Source: Chitinophaga agrisoli
GTDB taxonomy: Bacteria; Bacteroidota; Bacteroidia; Chitinophagales; Chitinophagaceae
NCBI RefSeq assembly: GCF_008386695.1
Contig: NZ_VUOC01000004.1
Coordinates: 2,952,576-3,016,575, forward strand
Direction of reading: 5' to 3'
Length of the DNA: 64,000 bases
Of this stretch, positions 1 to 9,159 are shown in pieces. The first letter of the stretch is position 1; each line of letters begins with the position of its first letter. Below the pieces are notes generated by a model. It had not been told where the DNA came from and did no database searches. It saw only the letters and a list, made by a program, of their open reading frames with translations. The translations under genes were made by a program, and so were the position numbers.

Positions 1-29
1 GCCCCTTTCTTTTTTATATACTGTATATC

Positions 30-3000
30 TTATTGCGCCAGCATAAACCGTAGCGTTATCCCGCCCCTGGTATTGGTAATGGGATATGCAGTGGATATTA
101 CCGGTATCGTCTGTCGTCGGTCATAGAAGAAGCGCAGGTTCAACCGGTTATTGACCACATAGTCTATGGATGGCGCTATGCCTATCACCTTCTGACCGCT
201 GGTGGGTATGACAAGATCGGCATCCAGCCGGTTATTGACCGTTTTATCATCCCGGTAACTCAGGTCCAGCCTAAAGTTCATATCATTTTCTAACTTCTTG
301 CCGCCGTCCTTACCTATCTTAAACGGCAGCGGGAAACCACGCATACGGTAACCACCGCCTATCACGATCTCCGTAGAGCGCAGCTCTGTAAGCTGGTAAT
401 CGATCAGGCTTAAGCTAAGGGAGCGGCTTTTCCTGAATTCCACGCGGCAGTTAAGGCTATTGGTAAAGGTCATATCAAAGCCTATCAACGGCGCAAACTG
501 CTCTGTCATGGTCAGGTTGGGCACCAGGAAATAAGGTATGTAGTTGCCGGACACGGTATCCACAAAACCAGGCACACCCAGTAAACGGGGATCCTCGAAA
601 AGCAGGGCCGTATTATAGGAGTTCATGGCCAGCGTACCGGTATAGGCATGCGTAAGCACAAAGTTGGTGAATATATTACGGAACGGCTCCAGCTTGGTTA
701 AACCGTTATAGGTAATGCGCCAGTTAGGCTTAGGTATAAAATTACTGAACGGGTTGCTGCGCACATTGGCATTGCCCTGTTTAAGCAGGCCTATCTTTTC
801 CGGGTCTTTACCGGTATAGGCGGCCAGGAAGGCTGGTATCAGCACATCCTGCGCATAACGGCTGTAACCGTAGTAGTAGCCGGGATCCTTGGTGTTCTGG
901 GTAGGCGTGCCCGGAACGCTGTTATACGGGTTGGCCGTAGCCAGCCTGCGGGAAATAGCCAGGCGGTAGTCTTCAAAGTTCTTGAACGTTTTTGACATGC
1001 CGCTTTCCGCATCAATCTTACCAAACAGCGTTTTAATGGCCACATAAGTGATCTCAAAACCACCTGCATCATAGGGGCTCAGGTGCTCAAACCCAAGCAC
1101 ATTCCCAAAGCTGTCGGTAGCGTTCTTGAACAGTTCTGTATGCGTTTTGGTAAATGATTTGGTGATATTCAGGTCAATACGCAGGTCCGGTACCGGTTCC
1201 AGCTGTGCCTGCGCATCCAGGCGCTGGGTGAACTGTTGCTGGAACTGTACGTTGAACAGGGTATCCGGCGTCACCAGCCCTTTCTTGGCAAAATTATCCA
1301 GCCAGGCTTTGTTGGGCTGTGCCCCCAGTACAAACCCGATACCAGGCGCCATGGAGGCCCAGTTCATACCCAGGACCTTAGTACTGTCTATATAACCTGG
1401 CAGGCGGGTACCGGCATTTTCTGTATAGTTGATGGCAATACGTTTCACGGACAGCAGCGGTCTGAGGGCAGCTTTCACCAGGGCAGGCAGCTCGTCATCA
1501 TTATCATCTTTTTTCTGCGGTTGCTGCTGTTTATTCTGGTTGTTCTGCATATTCTGTCCCTGCTGGTTCCGGTTATTATTGTTACCGGAGGAGCCCGTGG
1601 TATTGACCTTCTTCAGGAATTTGGACTTATTATACAGTTCGGAGAACTTGAATTCTGCCGTTACTGTTTTGTTCTGCGTGTTCTCGATGGCGTTACCCAG
1701 TTCCAGGGCCAGGCGGGAGGCGCCCGTCCACCGGTATTCCGTATTATAACCCAGGGCGATATTGGTCCAGCTGAGCAGCGGGAACTTGCTGGTGGGCAGC
1801 GTATACGTTACGTTCAGGGAGTGGAAGTAGTTGGTGGTACGGCCAAACTTGAACAGGTTGCTGCGCACGCTGTCTTTCTTTTCTTTGGTATCAATACGGC
1901 CGGCCGGTTCATCGATACGGGCATTGTTCACCGCATTGAAATCGAAGGTAAGGCTGCGGCTCAGGTCCCATTTTAACCCGTAGTAACGGTCAAAAGTGAA
2001 GAACTTATTATAGGTTTCCGGCAGCTTATAAGTGCCATCACCGCCTACGTTACGGATCCGGGTAGCGCCAAACTGGCGGGTAATATCCGCGCGGAAGCTA
2101 ACGATGGAAGGCACGTAGTTAAAGTTGAAGTCGCGGACCAGGTCCAGCCAGTGGCTCTTGCTCTTAAACAGCTTCTTGAACGGCGTTATGAACTTGCTTT
2201 GGCCGGCATAGTTATATCCCAGGCCACCGCGGTGTTTCGTGAGCACATCGCTTTCTATGAGCGGGTTATGGCTGTTGGTTTGCGAGTAGGAGTAACTGAG
2301 ATCAATGTTCTCTATGCTCCAGGGTTTCAGCGTGCCGCCACCCTGGTTAAGCTTACGTACATTGGTAAAGTTCAGGCTCTTGATGGCGGTGAAGTCCTGC
2401 GCATCTCGTTTGATGGAATCCCGCTCCGCCGAGGTACGGGCCAGCCGCAATTTATCCTTTAGCTTAATATCCAGGTCGTAAGGGTCGTATTCCGGGTTGC
2501 TCACCGCCTGGGAGTAACCGGCGTATACCGGTACGGAGATAGACGCTTTCTTGGGCAGCAGTTTACCCAGGTCCAGGTTGGCCGCTACGTCATATTGCAG
2601 GTAGTCATCACGGAAGCGCTCATTTACCCGCTGGTCAATGGCGCCAAAACCGGCGGTGTGCATGTTGCCGGATACGCTTACCGTACCCAGGTCTGCCAGC
2701 TGCACGTCCATCCTGGCCATGGCGGCATAACCGCCTTTTTCATCAAAGTCCGTGAGACGCATTTCATTGAACCACACTTCTGTACATTTGGAAATACCGT
2801 CGTCCTTGGGATTGTACACGCCTATCATCACGCTCCTTACATCGCCCAGGTTGGGGTTACCCACCACGGTGATATAGTTGCCGCCGTCTGCCTCTGTATA
2901 CGGCGTAAGCGGCGAACAGGAGTCGCACAGATTACGGCGCTGCTTCACATTGGCCAGTTTGGCCAGCTCCAGGTCCAGGTTATTAGCTTCCGGCCAGATG

Positions 3001-6000
3001 GAGTTCGGGTCTGTAGTATTCCATTGCGTTACCTTCAGCGGTATCTGGTATTCATAATAGTTGCTTACAAAATCACTACCCAAACGTATAATGGCCCTTA
3101 TTTCGCCATCCTTCAGGGAGGCGGCGTTCTCTACCGCCTCTGCGTGAATGTACATCTGCAGCCTTTTATACTGGCGCATATCCAGACCCAGGTTCTTGTA
3201 GATGCCGCGGTTGTCATTATCCTTCAGGTTACACACCTGCATAGACAGTGCCTGCTCATTCAGCTGCAGGGTGGTATTGTTGGTGCTGATGGTATTCTGA
3301 CGGGTTACGCCCGGCGGTATCACATACGGGATAGGTCTGCGGGAAGAGTTCTCTTCGATGTTCACCGCAGTGGTATTGAAACTGGTGGATGGATCGTTGG
3401 GCACCGGATCCCCGGGTTGCAGGCGGTACTGGTACTGGCGCCAGGTGTTACGCACCAGGTCCAGCTTGGCAAAACGCACCACTACAGAGTCAGAGAAGCC
3501 GGTAAGGAACATACGCATAAAACGGATGGACTTAAAGTCCGGTATGCTGCCCACACGGGAGTCATAACTGTTCACCGGTACTTTGAACTGGTACCAGATC
3601 TCCTGTTTCTTATTACCATCCGGCGGATTGTCTACATTGGCGGTGATCTTATCCACCACGTAGTTGGTACCGATATCCATATTGGGCTTCAGCTCCACAC
3701 GGTACTGGAAGTATTCTTCCGTTTCGTTCATGGTATTATCCCGGTTCAGGTCTTCTGTTTCCGGTATGTTACTGGCGGCGGAAGAGTACTGCGAGTTGCC
3801 GGTAGATACGGGGGAGTTGCCTTCCGGGTTGCTGAATCTTTTATAACGCTGCAGGATGGAGAGGCGGTCACGATCATAATCATCGCCACGGTAATGATGG
3901 TAATCATCATTGGCGGGATCGGCCTCCGCCTGCTGGTAGATAGCGGAGCCACGGCCAAAGCTCGCTTCTAGCTGGGCCAGGTAGTTCTTGTAAAAATTCT
4001 TCTCATCATCCTCACCGCCGTTAGAGCGTACGCCATCATAACCTACGTCCTGGTAAGCGCGGATATTAGGATCGTTATCAAAGGCCTGGGTGAGCTGCTG
4101 CTGGTATTTAGGAATGCGGCCCCAGTGCGAAGAGTCCAGCTGGTTGGCATTGGTATTAGGATTCGGCAATCCGTTCTCAAAGAACTTGCGGGAGTCCTTC
4201 AGCACATCCTCAGAGATATTACCCAGGTTAAAATAAAGCTGGCCACCGGTGCTGTTAGGATTATTAATAAAAGGATCCTGGATCCAGAACTCGATGAACT
4301 CTACGTTAGCCGTTTCAAAGTCGCTGTTATCAATGGAGCGCATTACGCCGGCCCATTTCTGTTGCGGGCGCTGCAACTTACCGTTACGGTCAATATCAGA
4401 CGGCAGGTGGGAGAAGTTATACGGGCCTCTCTCCGTTGGATAGTAGGCCAGGTCAAGGGTACTGAGCTGGCTTTGTCCAAAGTCCGTGGAGCGGTTAGGA
4501 AATACCTCTTTCTGGTATACCAGGCGCACACGGGAGTCGCTCTGCTCTGTAGGCGTAATATTATTAGGCAGCCCCGGTGATTTGGGGATCTGCAGCGTAG
4601 GCTCGATGATATACCAGGCCAGTTTAGCCCTGTTTTTACCATAGTCCAGGGAGTCGTTCAGATTAGCTTCCGGGAACATGATGTTACCATTGGCGTCTGT
4701 AGCGCCGCTCGGGGTAGAGGCCAGGATCCAGCTGGTGGCCGGGAATTTAAGGTCGTACCCGTTCTGGGAGCCCTCAAAATCATCGATGAACACCTGGCCG
4801 CTGCTGCTGCCGGCAGCATCTACCAGCTTACTATGGCCGGGGAACAGCCGCGCCACCTCACCGGTAAACAGGATGTTGGACGGCGTGGTGGTGCTATAGT
4901 TAGGCAGTTTATCCAGCAGGCGGGTCAGCCCTTTCCATTCTGAATTATAGTTTACGTCCAGGCCATACACGGTGTTACTGATGGGGTCTTCCCCGTAGTT
5001 CACTTTCTGATAGTAGGGCCGTTCGCTCATCTTCACCATGGTACCGCCCAGGCTTAACTTATCATTTACGATATAATCCAGGCGGGTGCCAAAATAGTTG
5101 CGTACCTGCTGGCCAAAAAGTGCGTTGTTCTCAAACTGCACATTGATGGGTACCCCGGCGGCCAGTACGCCACTGTTGATGATCTTCAGGCGGCCCAGGT
5201 TATAGTCAATAATATAATCCACATTCTCGCGCAGCTGTTGCCCGCCGGCGGTCACCTGTACGGAGCCGGGCGGAATGTTATACCCCAGCTGTATTTCTGA
5301 GGAGTTGGCAGATTTATAGGACCCTTTCAGCACATAGCGGTTCAGCTGCGGGAACTGTTGGGCCACTACTTTAATAGAGTCATACAGTACGTTGTAGAGG
5401 TATTGTTTTTCCAGCGTGGCATTGCCGCCAAAGGCTTTTCGCAGGCCGTCCGCAAAAGGCTCTAGTTGAGGGAACATCACCCGGCCATCCTGGGAATTGA
5501 TGGTATAACCTTCCACATAATCAAATACCCCATCTGGCTGGGGATCGTTCTGGTTATTAAGGCGGTCCAGGTTCAGGATGGTGATAATGGGGGCCCCGGC
5601 AAATTCGCCCTGGGCATCCGGTATATAACGTTTATCACTGGGAGCGCGGTCCTGGGTGCCAGGGTCCTTATAGTACACATCCAGTTTAAAGTCCTGCCGG
5701 TTTAGCTGAAAGGCATCCGTAGAATAGATGTTCTTCATCATCAGGTCCCAGATAGGCAGGGCCGGACGGGCGGAGGTGGCTTTCAGCAATTTCAGGAACA
5801 GTATCTGCTGGTTGGCGCTATTGTTCTGGTCCGGCGGTACGTCCTGGGAGAACTCACCCACCTGGAATACGCGGCCGTTATAGGTGTATTGATAGGCTAC
5901 GGCCAGCACTTCATCCGGCTGCAGCTGCGCTTTTAACGATATATACCCCAATTGCCGGTTCACGGTATAGTCCGTGGAATCCAGCTTACGGGCAAAGGTC

Positions 6001-7301
6001 TTTTCAAATTCCTGTACTGGTTTTAACCCCAGGCCCAATAAACGGCTCACGACCGTACCGGAAAAACGGGAGGCCGGGTCGTTGGCCAACTGGCTAAACA
6101 GGTTATTGGTAGCGTTGTTGGGCAGTTTGGAATTGGTCTGCACCGTCAGGGTGGTGTTATAAGGTTTGTACTCCGCCAGGTCCATCAAACCTACTACGTC
6201 GCGGGTTTGGGTGGTAGCCCCGGTTTTGTTGGTCACCCACACCTCTATACGGTTCACATAGGCCAGTGATTTGGTCACCGGCAGGTTAGACATGTTGTAG
6301 TTGAACGTATCGCGGAAGAACTGGGCCAGCAGGAAGTGCCGGTTATCCTCATACTGGTCTGCCCGGATGGTGAAATCCTGGGTTTGGGTACCGCCTTTGA
6401 GCATTACGTTCTGCTTCTGCGATTTCTGGTTAGACAGTACGCTGGTAACGGTCAGGCGGCCAAACTGCAGCTGGGTTTTAATACCAAAAAGGGACTGCAC
6501 CCCGGAAATAAGCTGGCTGCGTAAGGGAAAACTTACGTTACCAGCCTCTATCTTCTTGATGATCTCATCGTCATAACCGGTATATTCCAGCTTGATCTGG
6601 TTCTCAAAATCAAAAGTAGACTGTGTATTGTAGTTGGTAATGAGTTTCAGCTTATCCCCTATCTTACCCGTCACGTTCATGTTGATGTTCATGTCGAAAT
6701 CAAAGCCCCCGTTCTTACGCGCCTGTTCTACCAGCACGGGGTTCTTGATATTCTGACCCTGGTAACCAAAGGTGAGGTCCAGGCTACCTTGCGGGCGGAT
6801 ATCCACCTTGCTGCCGCCAAAAACACGGTCAAACAGGCTATTGCCGCTGTTCAGGAGCGGCCCGGAGCCAATCTGGTTAAGACTGCCCAGGGTAGACGCT
6901 CTTTTTTGCCAATAGCTCTGTTCGCTTTGCTGGTTCTGTAATTTATAGAACTCGTCAAAGCTCATATAGGTAGGATTACGGTAGTACTGGTCGCCTATTT
7001 TTTCCGTAACGGTATATTGCTTGGTAACCGGGTCATACACCACCTCCTTTTTGATGGCGGCGGGGTCCTTTAGATCAATGGCATTTTTTACGGGATCGGT
7101 AATAGTGGTACCGTACCGGTCTTTAAGCGGGTATTTGAGGGTGTCCTGTTTTTGGGTAGTATCCTTTGCGGTTGTATCTGATTTCCAGGTTACATTATGG
7201 TATTTAAAGCTTCCCGAACGATCCCTTGCGGCAGTGTCAAGAATAAAAAAAGATACGACGCCTATTACTGCAAAAGCACTTAAATATGTCTTTTTTGCCA
7301 A
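30..7301 (-). CDS. sprA: SprA, type IX secretion outer-membrane translocon
   Basis: Giant outer-membrane protein (2423 aa) of the type IX secretion system, the pore that exports proteins carrying C-terminal sorting domains and, in gliding species, adhesins. Length matches the family (about 2400 aa). A hydrophobic N-terminal export signal (roughly residues 6-22) is followed by SprA N-terminal-type sequence and long alternating beta-barrel stretches ending in ITLRFMLAQ, typical of an outer-membrane C-terminus. An Asn/Gln-rich low-complexity insert lies near residues 1900-1940. The start is TTG: no ATG lies between the in-frame stop at 7338-7340 and the signal sequence, and the first internal ATG is about 110 codons further on. 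It lies 36 nt downstream of ruvA on the same strand and probably shares its transcript. The type IX substrate at 60608-63415 is a likely cargo. Confidence 0.95.
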   Translation of the reverse strand: MAKKTYLSAFAVIGVVSFFILDTAARDRSGSFKYHNVTWKSDTTAKDTTQKQDTLKYPLKDRYGTTITDPVKNAIDLKDPAAIKKEVVYDPVTKQYTVTEKIGDQYYRNPTYMSFDEFYKLQNQQSEQSYWQKRASTLGSLNQIGSGPLLNSGNSLFDRVFGGSKVDIRPQGSLDLTFGYQGQNIKNPVLVEQARKNGGFDFDMNINMNVTGKIGDKLKLITNYNTQSTFDFENQIKLEYTGYDDEIIKKIEAGNVSFPLRSQLISGVQSLFGIKTQLQFGRLTVTSVLSNQKSQKQNVMLKGGTQTQDFTIRADQYEDNRHFLLAQFFRDTFNYNMSNLPVTKSLAYVNRIEVWVTNKTGATTQTRDVVGLMDLAEYKPYNTTLTVQTNSKLPNNATNNLFSQLANDPASRFSGTVVSRLLGLGLKPVQEFEKTFARKLDSTDYTVNRQLGYISLKAQLQPDEVLAVAYQYTYNGRVFQVGEFSQDVPPDQNNSANQQILFLKLLKATSARPALPIWDLMMKNIYSTDAFQLNRQDFKLDVYYKDPGTQDRAPSDKRYIPDAQGEFAGAPIITILNLDRLNNQNDPQPDGVFDYVEGYTINSQDGRVMFPQLEPFADGLRKAFGGNATLEKQYLYNVLYDSIKVVAQQFPQLNRYVLKGSYKSANSSEIQLGYNIPPGSVQVTAGGQQLRENVDYIIDYNLGRLKIINSGVLAAGVPINVQFENNALFGQQVRNYFGTRLDYIVNDKLSLGGTMVKMSERPYYQKVNYGEDPISNTVYGLDVNYNSEWKGLTRLLDKLPNYSTTTPSNILFTGEVARLFPGHSKLVDAAGSSSGQVFIDDFEGSQNGYDLKFPATSWILASTPSGATDANGNIMFPEANLNDSLDYGKNRAKLAWYIIEPTLQIPKSPGLPNNITPTEQSDSRVRLVYQKEVFPNRSTDFGQSQLSTLDLAYYPTERGPYNFSHLPSDIDRNGKLQRPQQKWAGVMRSIDNSDFETANVEFIEFWIQDPFINNPNSTGGQLYFNLGNISEDVLKDSRKFFENGLPNPNTNANQLDSSHWGRIPKYQQQLTQAFDNDPNIRAYQDVGYDGVRSNGGEDDEKNFYKNYLAQLEASFGRGSAIYQQAEADPANDDYHHYRGDDYDRDRLSILQRYKRFSNPEGNSPVSTGNSQYSSAASNIPETEDLNRDNTMNETEEYFQYRVELKPNMDIGTNYVVDKITANVDNPPDGNKKQEIWYQFKVPVNSYDSRVGSIPDFKSIRFMRMFLTGFSDSVVVRFAKLDLVRNTWRQYQYRLQPGDPVPNDPSTSFNTTAVNIEENSSRRPIPYVIPPGVTRQNTISTNNTTLQLNEQALSMQVCNLKDNDNRGIYKNLGLDMRQYKRLQMYIHAEAVENAASLKDGEIRAIIRLGSDFVSNYYEYQIPLKVTQWNTTDPNSIWPEANNLDLELAKLANVKQRRNLCDSCSPLTPYTEADGGNYITVVGNPNLGDVRSVMIGVYNPKDDGISKCTEVWFNEMRLTDFDEKGGYAAMARMDVQLADLGTVSVSGNMHTAGFGAIDQRVNERFRDDYLQYDVAANLDLGKLLPKKASISVPVYAGYSQAVSNPEYDPYDLDIKLKDKLRLARTSAERDSIKRDAQDFTAIKSLNFTNVRKLNQGGGTLKPWSIENIDLSYSYSQTNSHNPLIESDVLTKHRGGLGYNYAGQSKFITPFKKLFKSKSHWLDLVRDFNFNYVPSIVSFRADITRQFGATRIRNVGGDGTYKLPETYNKFFTFDRYYGLKWDLSRSLTFDFNAVNNARIDEPAGRIDTKEKKDSVRSNLFKFGRTTNYFHSLNVTYTLPTSKFPLLSWTNIALGYNTEYRWTGASRLALELGNAIENTQNKTVTAEFKFSELYNKSKFLKKVNTTGSSGNNNNRNQQGQNMQNNQNKQQQPQKKDDNDDELPALVKAALRPLLSVKRIAINYTENAGTRLPGYIDSTKVLGMNWASMAPGIGFVLGAQPNKAWLDNFAKKGLVTPDTLFNVQFQQQFTQRLDAQAQLEPVPDLRIDLNITKSFTKTHTELFKNATDSFGNVLGFEHLSPYDAGGFEITYVAIKTLFGKIDAESGMSKTFKNFEDYRLAISRRLATANPYNSVPGTPTQNTKDPGYYYGYSRYAQDVLIPAFLAAYTGKDPEKIGLLKQGNANVRSNPFSNFIPKPNWRITYNGLTKLEPFRNIFTNFVLTHAYTGTLAMNSYNTALLFEDPRLLGVPGFVDTVSGNYIPYFLVPNLTMTEQFAPLIGFDMTFTNSLNCRVEFRKSRSLSLSLIDYQLTELRSTEIVIGGGYRMRGFPLPFKIGKDGGKKLENDMNFRLDLSYRDDKTVNNRLDADLVIPTSGQKVIGIAPSIDYVVNNRLNLRFFYDRRQTIPVISTAYPITNTRGGITLRFMLAQ

Positions 7302-7337
7302 GCGAAATAGGTTTTTATAGAGGTCAGGGTAATAAAA

Positions 7338-7925
7338 TTATAGACTTTTCAGGGCCTTTTTAATAAGTCCTTCCAAGTCTTGCAATAGTGGTTCTGTTTT
7401 CAGCACCTTTTGTATCGCCTGTTCTGCCACGTTACGGGCGATACCCAAGGTTACCAAAGCAATTAACGCATCTTCCTGCAATGTATTGTTTGCGGGAGCA
7501 GATATTTGCAGGCCTGTATCTTTATTCCTTTTTATCTTGTCTTTTAGCTCCAGGATTATACGTTTGGCCGTTTTAGCGCCTATGCCTTTGATGCTTTCCA
7601 GCATTTTCTCGTTCTCCATGGCAATGGCCCGCTGGATGTCTTCCGGCTGCAGGGAGGATAGCATTACCCGGGCAGTGGTGGCGCCTATGCCGGATACGCC
7701 AATAAGGAGCAGGAACATGGTCCGTTCCGGCTCGTCAAAAAAACCATAAAGGGTATGGGCGTCTTCTTTAATGTGCAGAAAGGTGAGCAGCTTGCAATTC
7801 TCTAACCCCTGGATACGGGAGTAAGTATTTAAACTGATCTGGACTTCGTAGCCTACTCCCTGCACTTCCACATGCACCATAGCCGGTGATTTGTGGGTTA
7901 ATTTCCCATTTAGGTAAGCGATCAT
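7338..7925 (-). CDS. ruvA: RuvA, Holliday junction branch migration subunit
   Basis: Tetrameric subunit that binds four-way DNA junctions and loads the RuvB helicase during recombinational repair. The 195-aa product has the expected layout: an N-terminal OB fold (residues 1-62, beginning MIAYLNGKL), two helix-hairpin-helix motifs in the middle (LIGVSGIGATTARV and SIKGIGAKTAKRI), and a C-terminal RuvB-contacting domain (about 150-195, DALIALVTLGIAR). ATG start. sprA follows directly on the same strand. The 150-nt gap to divergent fabH must hold its promoter. Confidence 0.96.
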   Translation of the reverse strand: MIAYLNGKLTHKSPAMVHVEVQGVGYEVQISLNTYSRIQGLENCKLLTFLHIKEDAHTLYGFFDEPERTMFLLLIGVSGIGATTARVMLSSLQPEDIQRAIAMENEKMLESIKGIGAKTAKRIILELKDKIKRNKDTGLQISAPANNTLQEDALIALVTLGIARNVAEQAIQKVLKTEPLLQDLEGLIKKALKSL

Positions 7926-8017
7926 AAGGATTAATAAGTCAACAAACTTACGGAAAAACTCGTAAGTGGGGATTCATTTCCGGGCGGCCGGAGGCTAGTA
8001 CTGATAAGTTAAGACTT

Positions 8018-8045
8018 TTGAAATTCTTTTAATATCGTATTTTTA
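8018..8045 (+). promoter_or_regulatory. Candidate fabH promoter (Bacteroidota -33/-7 type)
   Basis: A TTG at 8018-8020 and TATTTTTA at 8038-8045 are separated by 17 nt, close to the Bacteroidota sigma-A pattern (TTG, spacer, TAnnTTTG; last base mismatched). The fabH start lies 30 nt downstream. Pattern match by eye only. Confidence 0.4.
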
Positions 8046-8075
8046 CGCCTTAGTTAAAAACAACTATTCACTAAT

Positions 8076-9074
8076 ATGGGTAAAATAACGGCCGCTATTA
8101 CAGCGGTGGGTGGGTATGTTCCTGACTATATCCTTAGCAATAAGGAACTGGAAACACTGGTAGATACTACGGATGAATGGATCACCACCCGCACGGGGAT
8201 CAAGGAAAGAAGGATTTTAAAGGGGGCGGACAAGGGCACTTCTGAGATATGTGTGCCGGTGGCCCAGGAGATATGCCGTAAAAGAGGCATCAGCCCGGAG
8301 GAGATAGATCTGCTGATCGTAGCTACCGTAACGCCGGACATGGTATTTCCGGCCACTGCCAACGTGGTAACTGATAAAATAGGCGCCAAAAATGCCTGGG
8401 GATTTGATATCAACGCCGCCTGTTCCGGCTTCCTGTATGCCCTGGACACCGGCGCACGCTTTATTGAAAGCGGACGTTACAAAAAGGTAATGGTCATTGG
8501 GGCGGATAAGATGAGCGCCATTATCGATTATTCTGACCGCAGCACCTGTATCATTTTTGGTGATGGCGGCGCAGGCGTACTGCTGGAGCCCGATACCGAG
8601 GGGTATGGCCTGGTAGACAGCATCCTGAGAAGCGATGGCCATGGCCGCGAATTCCTGCACATGAAAGCCGGTGGCTCTGCCCGTCCGGCCAGCATAGAAA
8701 CCGTTACCAACAAGGAGCATTACGTGTACCAGGAAGGTAAGACGGTATTCAAATATGCCGTAGCAAATATGGCGGAAGCTGCGCATGATATCATGCAGCG
8801 CAACCAGCTCACCTCCGACTCCGTAAGATGGCTGGTGCCACACCAGGCCAACAAACGTATCATAGACGCCACTGCACAGCGTATGGGCCTGCCGGAAGAG
8901 AAAGTGATGATGAACATCCAGCGCTATGGCAACACGACAGGCGGTACTATTCCCCTGTGTCTGTGGGATTATGAGAAGCAACTGAAAAAAGGCGATAACC
9001 TGGTACTGGCAGCCTTTGGCGGCGGCTTTACCTGGGGCGCTAGTTATATTAAGTGGGCATACGATCCCAAGTAA
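8076..9074 (+). CDS. fabH: 3-oxoacyl-ACP synthase III (FabH)
   Basis: Condenses an acyl-CoA primer with malonyl-ACP to start type II fatty acid synthesis. The 332-aa thiolase-fold protein carries the complete catalytic triad: Cys116 (AACSGFLYAL), His256 (VPHQANKR) and Asn286 (YGNTTGG), plus the C-terminal glycine-rich FGGGFTWG loop. ATG start with a recognisable upstream promoter. It is monocistronic here: ruvA is divergent and the convergent kinase gene is separated by a repeat-built hairpin. fabD lies about 6.5 kb away, so the fatty acid genes are not clustered. Confidence 0.96.
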   Translation: MGKITAAITAVGGYVPDYILSNKELETLVDTTDEWITTRTGIKERRILKGADKGTSEICVPVAQEICRKRGISPEEIDLLIVATVTPDMVFPATANVVTDKIGAKNAWGFDINAACSGFLYALDTGARFIESGRYKKVMVIGADKMSAIIDYSDRSTCIIFGDGGAGVLLEPDTEGYGLVDSILRSDGHGREFLHMKAGGSARPASIETVTNKEHYVYQEGKTVFKYAVANMAEAAHDIMQRNQLTSDSVRWLVPHQANKRIIDATAQRMGLPEEKVMMNIQRYGNTTGGTIPLCLWDYEKQLKKGDNLVLAAFGGGFTWGASYIKWAYDPK

Positions 9075-9075
9075 G

Positions 9076-9149
9076 TAGCCGTTAGCTTTTAGCTGTTAGT
9101 GATTGGAGCGGATGTGTTTTCCGTTTTAAGCGCTAACAGCTAACGGCTA
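9076..9149. terminator. Bidirectional hairpin built from TTAGCNN heptamers
   Basis: The left arm (TAGCCGTTAGC at 9076-9086 and a TTAGCTG copy near 9090) is complementary to the right arm at 9132-9149, which ends GCTAACGGCTA. It lies between the converging fabH and kinase genes, as expected of a shared terminator, although neither side has a long T tract. It belongs to the TTAGCNN repeat family seen elsewhere in the window. Confidence 0.55.
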
Positions 9150-9159
9150 AAAATAGCTG

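Noticed and set aside
2595-3971. Long plus-strand frame inside sprA
   Set aside because: Antisense shadow of sprA; no homology-like features, and sprA is clearly coding on the other strand.
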